From an uncultured Acetatifactor sp. (lineage in GTDB: Bacteria; Bacillota; Clostridia; Lachnospirales; Lachnospiraceae), in contig CANPWC010000004.1 of assembly GCA_947581905.1 (NCBI GenBank), forward strand, positions 1 through 36,226: 36,226 nucleotides of DNA, in the 5' to 3' direction. The notes beneath the pieces were generated by a model. It worked only from the letters and a program-made list of their open reading frames with translations. It did not search any database and had not been told where the DNA came from. The position numbers and the translations under genes were made by a program. Shown in pieces: positions 26,530 to 35,032 of the stretch (positions are counted from its first letter, which is position 1; the number at the start of each line of letters is the position of its first letter).

Positions 26530-27265
26530 CCCTTACAGCGTACTCGGCGTAAGCAGGAATGCTTCGGAGGAAGAAATTAAAAAAGCATATCGCGCTTTGA
26601 GCAGGAAGTATCATCCGGACGCCAACATCAACAATCCCAACAAGGACCAGGCGGAAGAGAAGTTTAAGGAGATCCAGGCTGCCTACCAGCAGATCATGAA
26701 AGAGCGCACGGAGGGCTATAGCGGCCAGTCCGGCTACGGCGGCGGGGACGGTTACGGCGGCAGCGGCGGCTATGGGGGCGGCAGCTACGGCGGTTATGGG
26801 GGCGGCTATGGGGGCTTTGGCCGGGGGGCTTATGGCCCGTTCGGCGGCTTTGGCGGCTTCGGAGCATCCTCCAATACCGGATACGAAGATAACACGCATC
26901 TGCGTGCCGCGGGAAATTATATCCGCAACGGATATTACAAGGAGGCCAGGACCGCCTTGGACGGCATGGAAGAGCGGGAGCGCAACGCCAGGTGGTATTA
27001 TTACAGCGCCATCGCCCATTCCGGCATGGGCAACAATGTGGCGGCCTTGGAGCATGCTCGGCGCGCCGCGGCCTTAGAGCCTGGGAACCAGGAGTATCAG
27101 AGCCTGGTAAGAAGCTTTGAAAGCGGAGGCACCTGGTATGAACAGCGGCAGGCCGCTTATGGTTATCCTTCCTATAACGGCGGCAACCTCTGTACCAGGC
27201 TTTGCATCGCCTATCTGGTCAGCCAGCTTTGCTGCGGCGGAGGCATGTTCTTCTATTGTTGCTAG
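26522..27265 (+). CDS. J-domain protein with Gly/Tyr-rich linker, TPR-like repeat and Cys-rich hydrophobic tail
   Basis: A 247-residue protein. Residues 2-62 are a J domain with the essential HPD at 31-33, so it should stimulate a DnaK. Residues about 66-118 are a Gly/Tyr/Phe-rich linker. Residues about 125-200 look like one or two TPR helices ([20 protein letters not shown] and [20 protein letters not shown]). The last ~25 residues form a hydrophobic tail with many cysteines ending MFFYCC, possibly a membrane or palmitoyl-like anchor. It lacks the zinc-finger and substrate domains of DnaJ itself, so it is a specialised class C J-protein. It overlaps the DUF5685 gene by eight bases. Clients are unknown, but the two upstream gene products are the natural candidates. 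Confidence 0.82.
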   Translation: MYDPYSVLGVSRNASEEEIKKAYRALSRKYHPDANINNPNKDQAEEKFKEIQAAYQQIMKERTEGYSGQSGYGGGDGYGGSGGYGGGSYGGYGGGYGGFGRGAYGPFGGFGGFGASSNTGYEDNTHLRAAGNYIRNGYYKEARTALDGMEERERNARWYYYSAIAHSGMGNNVAALEHARRAAALEPGNQEYQSLVRSFESGGTWYEQRQAAYGYPSYNGGNLCTRLCIAYLVSQLCCGGGMFFYCC

Positions 27266-27326
27266 AGGAGGCATCGCCGCTAGGAGAGGCATTGCCGCTA
27301 GGGGAGGCATTGCCGCCAGGGGAGGC
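27261..27326 (+). repeat. 18-bp tandem repeat across the J-protein stop codon
   Basis: About 3.7 copies of GCTAGGGGAGGCATTGCC (with small variations) start at 27261, 27279, 27297 and 27315. The first copy contains the TAG stop codon (27263-27265) of the J-domain gene. The following ~45 bases hold a 6-8-6 dyad (TTGTAC at 27335-27340, GTACAA at 27349-27354) without a T-run. Confidence 0.85.
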
Positions 27327-27373
27327 GGCCGGCCTTGTACGAAGAATAGTACAAAGAAAAAGTCAAAAACCTA

Positions 27374-27402
27374 TTGCATTTTCCTGTCTCCTTGATTATA
27401 AT
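27374..27402 (+). promoter_or_regulatory. Promoter of nrdD-nrdG
   Basis: TTGCAT (27374-27379), a 17-base spacer and a consensus TATAAT (27397-27402). Transcription should begin near 27409, giving a leader of about 180 bases. Confidence 0.7.
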
Positions 27403-27405
27403 GGG

Positions 27406-27453
27406 AATCAAGATATAGATGCGAGGCAGGGCGTAAGACACTAGATGTTGTAT
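27406..27453 (+). promoter_or_regulatory. Paired NrdR-like boxes
   Basis: The NrdR box consensus, as I recall it, is acaCwAtATaTwGtgt. Box 2 (27438-27453, ACACTAGATGTTGTAT) matches 13 of 16. Box 1 (27406-27421) matches 10 of 16, but 9 of the 10 core positions (CAAGATATAG). The boxes are 32 bp apart, about three helical turns, as is typical for NrdR pairs, and they overlap the predicted transcription start of a ribonucleotide reductase gene. NrdR, an ATP-cone repressor, would bind here. Confidence 0.65.
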
Positions 27454-27480
27454 TTCCATGAGGATAGGATACCAATTCGC

Positions 27481-27512
27481 GACCGTATCTGGGCTGTAAG
27501 CTGGATGCGGTC
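27481..27512 (+). other. Stem-loop in the nrdD leader
   Basis: GACCGTATC (27481-27489) pairs with GATGCGGTC (27504-27512), nine pairs including one G-U, with an inner GCT/AGC stem. It lies in the ~180-base untranslated leader. I could not match the leader to a known riboswitch class. Confidence 0.4.
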
Positions 27513-27588
27513 AACTTATGTCCATGGATCGCTTCGATATTGACGGTGCTTTGTTTCCTGCATGGTAATTAAGGAAGGGTTGAGGAAG

Positions 27589-29718
27589 ATGATGAAGATT
27601 CAGAAGAGGGACGGGCGGATCGTGCCTTATGAGGCGGATAAGATCATTATGGCCATCCGTAAGGCGAACAACGAGGTGGAAGAGCGGGAGCGCGCCACGG
27701 AGGATATCATTGATGAGATCCTGGAGGATGTGGAGAAGCAGGAGAATGGAAGGCTGACCGTGGAACGGATCCAGGACATGATCGAGGCGGACCTGGTCAA
27801 GCACAACAAATATACGCTGGCCAAGAAGTATATCGTATACCGCTACCAGAGGAGCCTGCTTCGCAAGTCCAATACCACGGATGAATCCATCCTGAAGCTG
27901 ATCCGGAATGAGAATAAGGAGCTGGCGGAAGAAAATTCCAATAAGAATACCCGTCTGGCCTCCACCCAGCGCGATTATATCGCGGGGGAGGTTTCCCGGG
28001 ACGTGACCAGGCGCCTGCTTCTGCCGGAGCATATTTCCCTTGCCCATGACAATGGCGTGATCCATTTCCATGACGCGGATTATTTCATCCAGCCGATCTT
28101 CAACTGCTGCCTGATCAATATTAAGGACATGCTGGACAACGGCACTTCCATCAATGGCAAGATGATCGAGTCCCCTAAGAGCTTCCAGGTCGCCTGCACC
28201 GTGACCACGCAGATCATCGCGGCGGTGGCCAGCAACCAATACGGCGGTCAGTCCGTGAATATCAAGCATCTGGGGAAATATCTTTATAAGAGCCGTAAGA
28301 AGTTCGAGAAGCAGCTTCAGGACGAGTTCGGCGACAAGATGGACGCCGAGACCATGAAAAGGGTGGTTGACATCCGCCTGAAGGATGAGCTTCGCAGCGG
28401 CGTCCAGACCATCCAATACCAGATCAACACCTTGATGACCACCAACGGGCAGTCCCCGTTCGTGACGCTTTTCCTTCATATTGACGACGAGGACGAGTAT
28501 GTGGAAGAGACGGTCATGATCATTGAGGAGATCCTGCGCCAGCGCCTGCAGGGGACGAAGAATGAGAAAGGGGTCTATGTGACGCCCGCGTTCCCGAAGC
28601 TGGTTTACGTCCTGGATGAGAACAACTGCCTCAAGGGCGGGAAGTACGATTACGTGACGAAGCTCGCCGCGCGCTGCTCCGCCAAGAGGATGTACCCGGA
28701 TTACATTTCCGCCAAGAAGATGCGGGAGAATTATGCGGGGGAGGTTTTCTCCTGCATGGGCTGCCGTTCGTTCCTTTCCCCCTGGAAGGATGAAAACGGC
28801 AAATATAAATGGGAGGGGCGTTTCAACCAGGGCGTCGTCAGCCTGAACCTGCCCCAGATCGGCATTTTGGCAAAAGGGGATGAGGAAAAGTTCTGGAGGC
28901 TCATGGACGAGCGCCTGCAGATTTGCTATGAAGCGTTGATGTGCCGCCACAAATCCCTGATGGGCGTGGTCAGCGACGTGAGCCCCATCCATTGGCAGTA
29001 CGGCGCGATCGCCCGCCTCGGCAAGGGGGAAAAGATCGACAAGTATTTGGAGAATGGCTATTCCACGCTGTCCTTAGGCTACATCGGGCTGTATGAGACC
29101 ACTTACCTGATGAAAGGCTGCAGCCATACCGCCCCGGAGGGCAAGGAATTTGCCCTGCGCGTCATGGACCGCCTCAACGCGGCCGTGGCGGAGTGGAAGG
29201 CGAAGACCAGGCTGGGCTTCAGCCTGTACGGCACGCCTGCGGAATCCCTGTGTTACCGGTTCGCCCGCATCGACCGGGAGAAGTTCGGCGACATCGAGAA
29301 CGTCACCGACAAAGGGTATTACACCAATTCGTACCATGTGGACGTCAGGGAGCCGATTGACGCGTTCACGAAGTTCACGTTCGAAAGCGAGTTCCAGAAT
29401 AAGTCCCTGGGCGGCGCCATCTCTTATGTGGAGGTGCCCAACCTGATCAATAACGTGGAAGCGATTGAGGAAGTGATCCGGTTCATCTATGACAATATCC
29501 AGTATGGCGAGTTCAACACCAAGTCTGATTATTGCCATGTGTGCGGCTTCGATGGGGAAATACAGATCAACGACGACATGGAATGGGAATGCCCGCAGTG
29601 CCATAATAAGGATCATTCCAAGATGAACGTGACCAGGAGGACCTGCGGCTACCTGGGAGAGAATTATTGGAACGCGGGCAAGACCAAGGAGATCAAGGCA
29701 AGGGTGCTGCACCTGTAA
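27589..29718 (+). CDS. nrdD: Anaerobic (class III) ribonucleoside-triphosphate reductase
   Basis: A 709-residue glycyl-radical enzyme that makes dNTPs under anoxia. The N-terminal ATP-cone (MKIQKRDGRIVPYEADKI to about residue 95) senses ATP/dATP. The catalytic barrel contains blocks such as GVIHFHDADYF and the QTIQYQINTLMTTNGQSPF region. Near the end lie a zinc site (CHVCG and CPQCHNKD) and the radical loop RRTCGYLGENYWNAGKTKEI, with glycyl radical G687. The first ATG in the frame (27562) lacks a ribosome site; AAGGAAGGG (27571-27579) fits 27589, with 27592 also possible. It needs NrdG, encoded 41 bases downstream. Control by NrdR is suggested by two boxes upstream. Confidence 0.96.
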   Translation: MMKIQKRDGRIVPYEADKIIMAIRKANNEVEERERATEDIIDEILEDVEKQENGRLTVERIQDMIEADLVKHNKYTLAKKYIVYRYQRSLLRKSNTTDESILKLIRNENKELAEENSNKNTRLASTQRDYIAGEVSRDVTRRLLLPEHISLAHDNGVIHFHDADYFIQPIFNCCLINIKDMLDNGTSINGKMIESPKSFQVACTVTTQIIAAVASNQYGGQSVNIKHLGKYLYKSRKKFEKQLQDEFGDKMDAETMKRVVDIRLKDELRSGVQTIQYQINTLMTTNGQSPFVTLFLHIDDEDEYVEETVMIIEEILRQRLQGTKNEKGVYVTPAFPKLVYVLDENNCLKGGKYDYVTKLAARCSAKRMYPDYISAKKMRENYAGEVFSCMGCRSFLSPWKDENGKYKWEGRFNQGVVSLNLPQIGILAKGDEEKFWRLMDERLQICYEALMCRHKSLMGVVSDVSPIHWQYGAIARLGKGEKIDKYLENGYSTLSLGYIGLYETTYLMKGCSHTAPEGKEFALRVMDRLNAAVAEWKAKTRLGFSLYGTPAESLCYRFARIDREKFGDIENVTDKGYYTNSYHVDVREPIDAFTKFTFESEFQNKSLGGAISYVEVPNLINNVEAIEEVIRFIYDNIQYGEFNTKSDYCHVCGFDGEIQINDDMEWECPQCHNKDHSKMNVTRRTCGYLGENYWNAGKTKEIKARVLHL

Positions 29719-29759
29719 AAGGGGCGTCCTAAGGGGCCTTACGCGGGAGGAAGCTGCCA

Positions 29760-30296
29760 GTGAATTATGCGACGATCAAGAAAACCGATGTGGCAAACGG
29801 GCCGGGTATCCGCGTCTCCCTTTTCGTGAGCGGCTGCACCCACCACTGCCCGGAATGCTTTAACGCGGAGGCCTGGGATTTTTCTTACGGTCAGCCCTAT
29901 ACGCTTAAGACGCAGGAAGAAATCCTGGCTGCCTTGGCTCCGGGCTATATCCGGGGCATCAGCCTTTTGGGCGGGGAGCCTTTCGAGGATGGGAACCGCC
30001 CCGTGGTGCGCGCCCTCCTGGAAGAGGTGCGGAAAAGATATCCAGACAAGGATGTGTGGTGCTACACGGGCTATACGTTTGATGAGGATTTCCCCAAGTG
30101 GATGGAAGAGGGGCGCGAGGACGTGCTGCCTTTGCTGAAACTGATCGACGTCCTGGTGGACGGGGAATTTGTGGCGGCGCTTAAGAACCTGAAGATCCCA
30201 TTCCGTGGTTCCGAGAACCAACGGATCATCGATGTGCCTGCCTCTTTGGCATCCGGGAGCACGGTCTTGGTGGAACGATATCGACTGAAATCATAA
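29760..30296 (+). CDS. nrdG: Anaerobic ribonucleotide reductase activase (radical SAM)
   Basis: A 178-residue radical-SAM enzyme that installs the glycyl radical on NrdD. The [4Fe-4S] ligands are C26, C30 and C33 in GCTHHCPECFN, the C-x3-C-x2-C pattern. It opens MNYATIKKTDVANGPGIRVSLF, and the GGEPF motif that contacts SAM is present (ISLLGGEPFED). The start is GTG at 29760, nine bases after GGGAGG (29745-29750). It is the last gene of the nrdDG operon, with a terminator 48 bases downstream. Confidence 0.95.
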   Translation: MNYATIKKTDVANGPGIRVSLFVSGCTHHCPECFNAEAWDFSYGQPYTLKTQEEILAALAPGYIRGISLLGGEPFEDGNRPVVRALLEEVRKRYPDKDVWCYTGYTFDEDFPKWMEEGREDVLPLLKLIDVLVDGEFVAALKNLKIPFRGSENQRIIDVPASLASGSTVLVERYRLKS

Positions 30297-30344
30297 AAGG
30301 TCTTTGGCTGGTCTGGAAGTTAGTTCAGAAGGACGAAAGAAACG

Positions 30345-30381
30345 GCGGCATATGGGCTTGGATGGCCCATATGCCGCTTTT
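30345..30381. terminator. Terminator between nrdG and the activase fusion
   Basis: GCGGCATATGGGC (30345-30357) and GCCCATATGCCGC (30365-30377) form a perfect 13-bp stem followed by TTTT. It lies between convergent genes. On the minus strand the stem is followed by a broken T-tract (GTTTCTTT), so it may act both ways. Confidence 0.88.
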
Positions 30382-30425
30382 GGGTTCCCAGGCCAGGGCC
30401 TTGGGCAAATGGAGGATTCCCTTTC

Positions 30426-33400
30426 TTATTCCCCGGAAGCCTTGGCCCTTTGCCGTACCAGGTTCTTCTGGGCGGTGGAGAGCATGAGCTTGATGCGGTT
30501 CAGCTGGTTTACCTCGCTGGCGCCGGGGTCGTAATCAATGGCGACGATGTTGGATTCCGGATAGTGCTTGCGCAGGGCCTTGATCACGCCCTTGCCCACC
30601 ACATGGTTGGGCAGGCAGCCGAACGGCTGGGTGCATACGATGTTGGGCACGCCGTCATGGATGAGCTCTACCATTTCTCCCGTTAAGAACCAGCCCTCGC
30701 CGGTCTGGTTGCCGATGGAGACGATGGGCTGCGCGAACTGGGCGATTTCCCGGATGGGCGTGGGAGGGGTGAAGTGCTTGCTTTTCCGAAATTCACTGGC
30801 CGCCGCCCCGCGAAGCACGTCCTCTAAGGCCCAAATGCCCAGGCTGCAAAGCCTTGCCGCCTTCTTGCTGGTGCCTAGATGGTCCGCCTTATAAATCTGG
30901 TTGTAGAAGCAGTATAGCATGAAGTCGATCAAATCCGGCACCACCGCCTCCGCCCCTTCCGCTTCCAGAAGCTCTACCAGGTGGTTGTTCCCGGCAGGCG
31001 AGAACTTCACCAGGATCTCGCCCACGATGCCCACCCTGGGCTTTTGGATGTCCAAAAGGGGGATCTGGTCGAAGTCGCGGATGATGGCGCGGCACATGCC
31101 GGGGAACTTGGCAAGGTTTAAATGCTTGGCGGACACATATTCCGTCACCTGCTTCTTCCATTTCTCGTGCATGGCGTCCACGCTTCCGGGAGTGGCTTCA
31201 TAAGGCCGCATCCTGTATACGCACCGCATGAAGATATCGCCGAACTGGGCGGCCACCGCGGCCCGCAGCAGGAGCTTTGCGTTCAGGTGGAAGCCCGGGT
31301 TGCTTTCGATGCCTGCCAGGTTTAAGGAGATCACGGGGATCTGCCCCATCCCGGCTTTCGCCAAGGCCCTTCGGATGAAGCCGATGTAATTGGTGGCCCG
31401 GCATCCGCCGCCGGTCTGGCTCATGATGATGGCGGTCTTGTCCAGGTCATATTTCCCGGAAAGCAGGGCCTCCATGATCTGTCCCACCACCAGGAGGGAA
31501 GGATAGCAGGCGTCGTTGTTGACGTACTTTAAGCCCACGTCCACGGAGTGCTTGTTGTCATTGTCCAGGACCACGAAGTGGTAGCCGCAGGCGTTCAGGG
31601 CGGGCTGCAGCAGTTCGAAGTGGATGGGGGACATCTGCGGGCAGATGATGGTATAATCCTTGCGCATCTCTTCGGTGAAAGGCACCTTGTTGATGGCGGA
31701 GGAGTGGATGACGCGCTTTTTGTTGCGCTGTTCGCGTACGCGGATGGCGGACAACAGGGAGCGGATGCGGATCCTGGCTGCCCCCAGGTTGTTGACCTCG
31801 TCAATCTTTAAGCAAGTATAAATCTTGTCCGAGCCGGACAGGATGTCGTTCACCTGGTCCGTGGTCACGGCGTCTAGGCCGCAGCCGAAAGAGTTTAGCT
31901 GCACCAGGTCCAGGTTCTCCACGGTCTTCACATAGCTTGCCGCCGCGTAGAGCCGGGAGTGGTACATCCACTGGTCAGACACGATCAACGGACGCTCCGG
32001 GCAGCCTAGGTGGGAGATGGAATCCTCCGTCAGCACGGCGATGTCATAGGAAGTAATCAACTCCGGGATGCCATGGTTGATCTCCGGGTCGATATGGTAG
32101 GGGCGTCCGGCGAGCACGATGCCCCGCTTGCCGGTCTGCTTCAGGTATTGGAGCACCTCTTCCCCTTTTTTCTGGACATCCTTATGCGCCTGCTCCATTT
32201 CTTCCCAGCCGGCCTTGGCCGCATCCGACACTTCCTGGGCGGAATATTCGCTGAATTCTTTCACAAGCGCCTCCGTCACCGTATCCAGGTTGGCGAAGGA
32301 CATAAACGGGTTACGGAACGCGACTTTCCCTTCCCCGATCTCCTCCACGTTGTTCTTGATGTTTTCCGAATAAGAAGTGACGATAGGGCAATTATAATGG
32401 TTGTTGGCGTCCTCGAATTCGTTGCGCTCATAGAACAGGGCGGGGTAGAAGATGAAAGGGACGCCCTTGCGGATGAGCCAGGTCACATGCCCGTGCGCGA
32501 GCTTCGCGGGGTAACATTCCGATTCGCTGGGGATGGATTCAATGCCCAGCTCATAAATGTTGCGGGTGGAGCTGGGGGACAGGATGACACGATAGCCCAA
32601 CTTGGTGAAAAAGGTGAACCAGAACGGATAATTCTCGTACATGTTAAGGACCCTGGGGATGCCGACCACGCCCCTGGGGGCCTTGTCCGCGTCCAGAGGG
32701 GTATAGGAAAAGAGCCTCTGCAGCTTATAATCGAACAGGTTCGGCACGTTGTTGGCGTTCTTCTGGCCTCCGATGCCCCGCTCGCAGCGGTTGCCGGAGA
32801 TGTATTGCCGACCGCCTGAGAAGCGGTTGATGGTCAGGCGGCAGCTGTTGTTGCAGCCGCGGCATTTGGCCATGCTGGTGGTAAACTGCAGGTTCACCAG
32901 GCGCTCATAAGGAAGCAGCGTGGTTTCGTAGCCCTCTTCATAACGCTCCCTGGCGATCAGGGCCGCGCCGAAGGCTCCCATGATGCCTGCGATGTCCGGG
33001 CGGATGGCCTGGCAGTCCGCGATCTTTTCAAAGCTCCTTAAGACCGCGTCGTTATAGAAGGTGCCGCCTTGGACCACGATGTTCTTTCCAAGCTCCGAGG
33101 CGGAGGAGACCTTGATGACCTTGAACAAGGCGTTCTTGATGACGGAATAGGCAAGCCCCGCGGAAATGTCCGCCACGGACGCCCCTTCCTTCTGCGCCTG
33201 CTTCACCTTGGAATTCATGAAGACCGTGCAGCGGGTCCCTAAGTCGATGGGATGGGGGGCGAACAAGGCCTCTTTGGCAAAGTCCTGGACGCTGTAGTTC
33301 AAAGATTTGGCAAAGGTCTCGATGAAGGAGCCGCAGCCGGAGGAACAGGCCTCGTTCAGCATGACGCTGTCCACGGTCTGGTTCTTGATCTTGATACATT

Positions 33401-34697
33401 TCATGTCCTGCCCGCCGATGTCCAGGATGCAGTCCACATCCGGGTCAAAGAACGCGGCGGCGTAGTAGTGCGCCACGGTCTCCACCTCGCCGTCGTCCAA
33501 AAGGAAGGCGGCCTTCAACAGGGCTTCCCCGTAACCTGTGGAACAGGAGCGGACGATTGACACGTCCGCAGGCAGGATGGAGTAGATCTCTTTTAAGGAA
33601 CGGATCGCCGTCTTTAACGGGCTGCCGTCGTTGTTGCTATAGAAAGAATAAAGCAGGGAGCCATCCTCCCCCACCAGGGCGATCTTCGTGGTGGTGGAAC
33701 CGGCGTCGATGCCAAGGTAGGCTTTCCCATGGTAATCTTCCAGGCTTGCCGTCCCCACATGGTGCTTCCCATGGCGCTCCAGGAATACCTGATAATCCGC
33801 CTCGCAAGCAAATAAGGGCTCCATGCGCTCCACCTCGAAATCCATCTTGATGTCGCTGGAGAGCTTGCCCACCATTTCCTCCATCATATAGGAGACGTCC
33901 TCCTTGGAATTCAGGGCGGAGCCTATGGCGGCGAACAGGTGGGAATTGTCCGTGTCGATGATATGTTCCTCGTCCAGGTTCAAGGTGCGGATGAAAGCCA
34001 CTTTCAGTTCGGAAAGGAAGTGCAGGGGCCCGCCTAAGAAGGCTACATGCCCTCTGATGGGCTTGCCGCAGGCCAGCCCGCTGATGGTCTGGTTCACCAC
34101 CGCCTGGAAAATGGAGGCGGAAAGATCTTCCTTGGTAGCGCCCTCATTGATCAGGGGCTGGATGTCGCTCTTGGCGAAGACGCCGCACCGCGCGGCGATG
34201 GTATAGAGGGACTTGTAATTTTTGGCATATTCGTTTAAGCCTGCCGCGTCCGTCTGCAGCAGGGAAGCCATCTGGTCGATGAAGGAGCCCGTGCCGCCCG
34301 CGCAGATGCCGTTCATGCGCTGTTCCACGTTGCCGCCCTCGAAATAGATGATCTTCGCGTCCTCGCCGCCCAGCTCGATGGCCACGTCCGTCTTGGGGGC
34401 CAGTTCCTTAAGGGAAGTGGCGACGGCGATGACTTCCTGGGTAAAGGGCACGCCCAGGTGGTTCGCCAAGGTCAGCCCGCCGGAGCCGGTGATCATGGGA
34501 TGCAGCAGGAGGTTGCCAAGCTTGGCGTAGGCCTTGTCCAACAGGGAGGACAGGGTCTCGCGGATGTTCGCGTAATGTCTTTGGTAATCGGAGAAAAGGA
34601 GATGTCCAAGGTCATCCAGGATCGCGATCTTGACCGTCGTGGAACCGATGTCGATTCCCAGCCTGCAGGCCGTTTGGGATGTCGTCGTATTGGTCAT
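30426..34697 (-). CDS. Fused 2-hydroxyacyl-CoA dehydratase activase-like protein (two activase domains plus dehydratase-like region)
   Basis: A 1423-residue protein. Two BadF/HgdC-type ASKHA ATPase domains come first, starting at [13 protein letters not shown] (about 13) and [13 protein letters not shown] (about 325). Each has the cysteine pair that in HgdC dimers holds a [4Fe-4S] cluster: [10 protein letters not shown] with [10 protein letters not shown], and [12 protein letters not shown] with [12 protein letters not shown] four-cysteine motif follows ([10 protein letters not shown], then GNRCERG, about 612-645), then a DUF2229-like section and a long HgdB-like C-terminus with [10 protein letters not shown] and GGGCRATNY. 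HgdC-type proteins use ATP to push a low-potential electron onto a dehydratase; here activator and acceptor seem joined in one chain. Such fusions are widespread in anaerobes but their substrate is unknown. It has its own promoter. Confidence 0.88.
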   Translation of the reverse strand: MTNTTTSQTACRLGIDIGSTTVKIAILDDLGHLLFSDYQRHYANIRETLSSLLDKAYAKLGNLLLHPMITGSGGLTLANHLGVPFTQEVIAVATSLKELAPKTDVAIELGGEDAKIIYFEGGNVEQRMNGICAGGTGSFIDQMASLLQTDAAGLNEYAKNYKSLYTIAARCGVFAKSDIQPLINEGATKEDLSASIFQAVVNQTISGLACGKPIRGHVAFLGGPLHFLSELKVAFIRTLNLDEEHIIDTDNSHLFAAIGSALNSKEDVSYMMEEMVGKLSSDIKMDFEVERMEPLFACEADYQVFLERHGKHHVGTASLEDYHGKAYLGIDAGSTTTKIALVGEDGSLLYSFYSNNDGSPLKTAIRSLKEIYSILPADVSIVRSCSTGYGEALLKAAFLLDDGEVETVAHYYAAAFFDPDVDCILDIGGQDMKCIKIKNQTVDSVMLNEACSSGCGSFIETFAKSLNYSVQDFAKEALFAPHPIDLGTRCTVFMNSKVKQAQKEGASVADISAGLAYSVIKNALFKVIKVSSASELGKNIVVQGGTFYNDAVLRSFEKIADCQAIRPDIAGIMGAFGAALIARERYEEGYETTLLPYERLVNLQFTTSMAKCRGCNNSCRLTINRFSGGRQYISGNRCERGIGGQKNANNVPNLFDYKLQRLFSYTPLDADKAPRGVVGIPRVLNMYENYPFWFTFFTKLGYRVILSPSSTRNIYELGIESIPSESECYPAKLAHGHVTWLIRKGVPFIFYPALFYERNEFEDANNHYNCPIVTSYSENIKNNVEEIGEGKVAFRNPFMSFANLDTVTEALVKEFSEYSAQEVSDAAKAGWEEMEQAHKDVQKKGEEVLQYLKQTGKRGIVLAGRPYHIDPEINHGIPELITSYDIAVLTEDSISHLGCPERPLIVSDQWMYHSRLYAAASYVKTVENLDLVQLNSFGCGLDAVTTDQVNDILSGSDKIYTCLKIDEVNNLGAARIRIRSLLSAIRVREQRNKKRVIHSSAINKVPFTEEMRKDYTIICPQMSPIHFELLQPALNACGYHFVVLDNDNKHSVDVGLKYVNNDACYPSLLVVGQIMEALLSGKYDLDKTAIIMSQTGGGCRATNYIGFIRRALAKAGMGQIPVISLNLAGIESNPGFHLNAKLLLRAAVAAQFGDIFMRCVYRMRPYEATPGSVDAMHEKWKKQVTEYVSAKHLNLAKFPGMCRAIIRDFDQIPLLDIQKPRVGIVGEILVKFSPAGNNHLVELLEAEGAEAVVPDLIDFMLYCFYNQIYKADHLGTSKKAARLCSLGIWALEDVLRGAAASEFRKSKHFTPPTPIREIAQFAQPIVSIGNQTGEGWFLTGEMVELIHDGVPNIVCTQPFGCLPNHVVGKGVIKALRKHYPESNIVAIDYDPGASEVNQLNRIKLMLSTAQKNLVRQRAKASGE

Positions 34698-34794
34698 ATA
34701 GGGTCAACCTTTCTAAAATGAAATAAAAACCGCGTAAGGAGGCGCGCCCGCGCCATCCCTTTTACGTTAAATGCGCTTTCCGCGACTAGCAATG

Positions 34795-34823
34795 ATTATA
34801 CTCCAGAATGTCGTAAATTGCAA
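34795..34823 (-). promoter_or_regulatory. Promoter of the activase fusion
   Basis: On the minus strand TTGCAA (34818-34823), a 17-base spacer and TATAAT (34795-34800). The leader of about 90 bases contains a GC-rich dyad (GGCGCG / CGCGCC, 34741-34754). Confidence 0.8.
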
Positions 34824-34826
34824 TGA

Positions 34827-34844
34827 ACAATCCGCGAAGATTGT
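34827..34844. promoter_or_regulatory. Inverted repeat beside the activase promoter
   Basis: ACAATC (34827-34832), six bases, then GATTGT (34839-34844) form an 18-bp dyad three bases upstream of the -35 box of the minus-strand activase promoter. A regulator dimer could bind here; which one is unknown. Confidence 0.4.
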
Positions 34845-34879
34845 CGAAGAAGCAGGTAAAGAAACGGTTAAGAATCCAA

Positions 34880-34895
34880 AAATTTTATAAAATTT
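34880..34895. promoter_or_regulatory. AT-only 16-bp palindrome between divergent promoters
   Basis: AAATTTTATAAAATTT is a perfect palindrome, 21 bases upstream of the -35 box of the rhomboid-like gene. It could be an operator or an UP-element-like stretch that boosts the promoter; chance is possible in AT-rich DNA. Confidence 0.35.
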
Positions 34896-34916
34896 ATCAA
34901 AGAAAAAGAAATCTGG

Positions 34917-34945
34917 TTTACTTCTTTGGGCTGGGATGCTAAAAT
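34917..34945 (+). promoter_or_regulatory. Promoter of the rhomboid-like gene
   Basis: TTTACT (34917-34922), a 17-base spacer and TAAAAT (34940-34945). It faces away from the activase promoter. Confidence 0.65.
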
Positions 34946-35032
34946 ATATTCAAGTGTGTGCCCATTCATGACCGCCCCAAGCTTCGTCCAAGGGCGGATG
35001 GGATGGATGGCATAAATGGAGGAGATGCCTGG

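Noticed and set aside
27261-27326. CRISPR-like array
   Set aside because: The 18-bp units are contiguous with no spacers, so this is a simple tandem repeat.
27403-27588. Cobalamin or other riboswitch in the nrdD leader
   Set aside because: A stem-loop exists, but I could not find the conserved core of any riboswitch class I know.
27511-28992. A 493-codon open frame antisense to nrdD
   Set aside because: It is explained by codon bias of nrdD on the other strand; the product is His/Leu-rich without domains.
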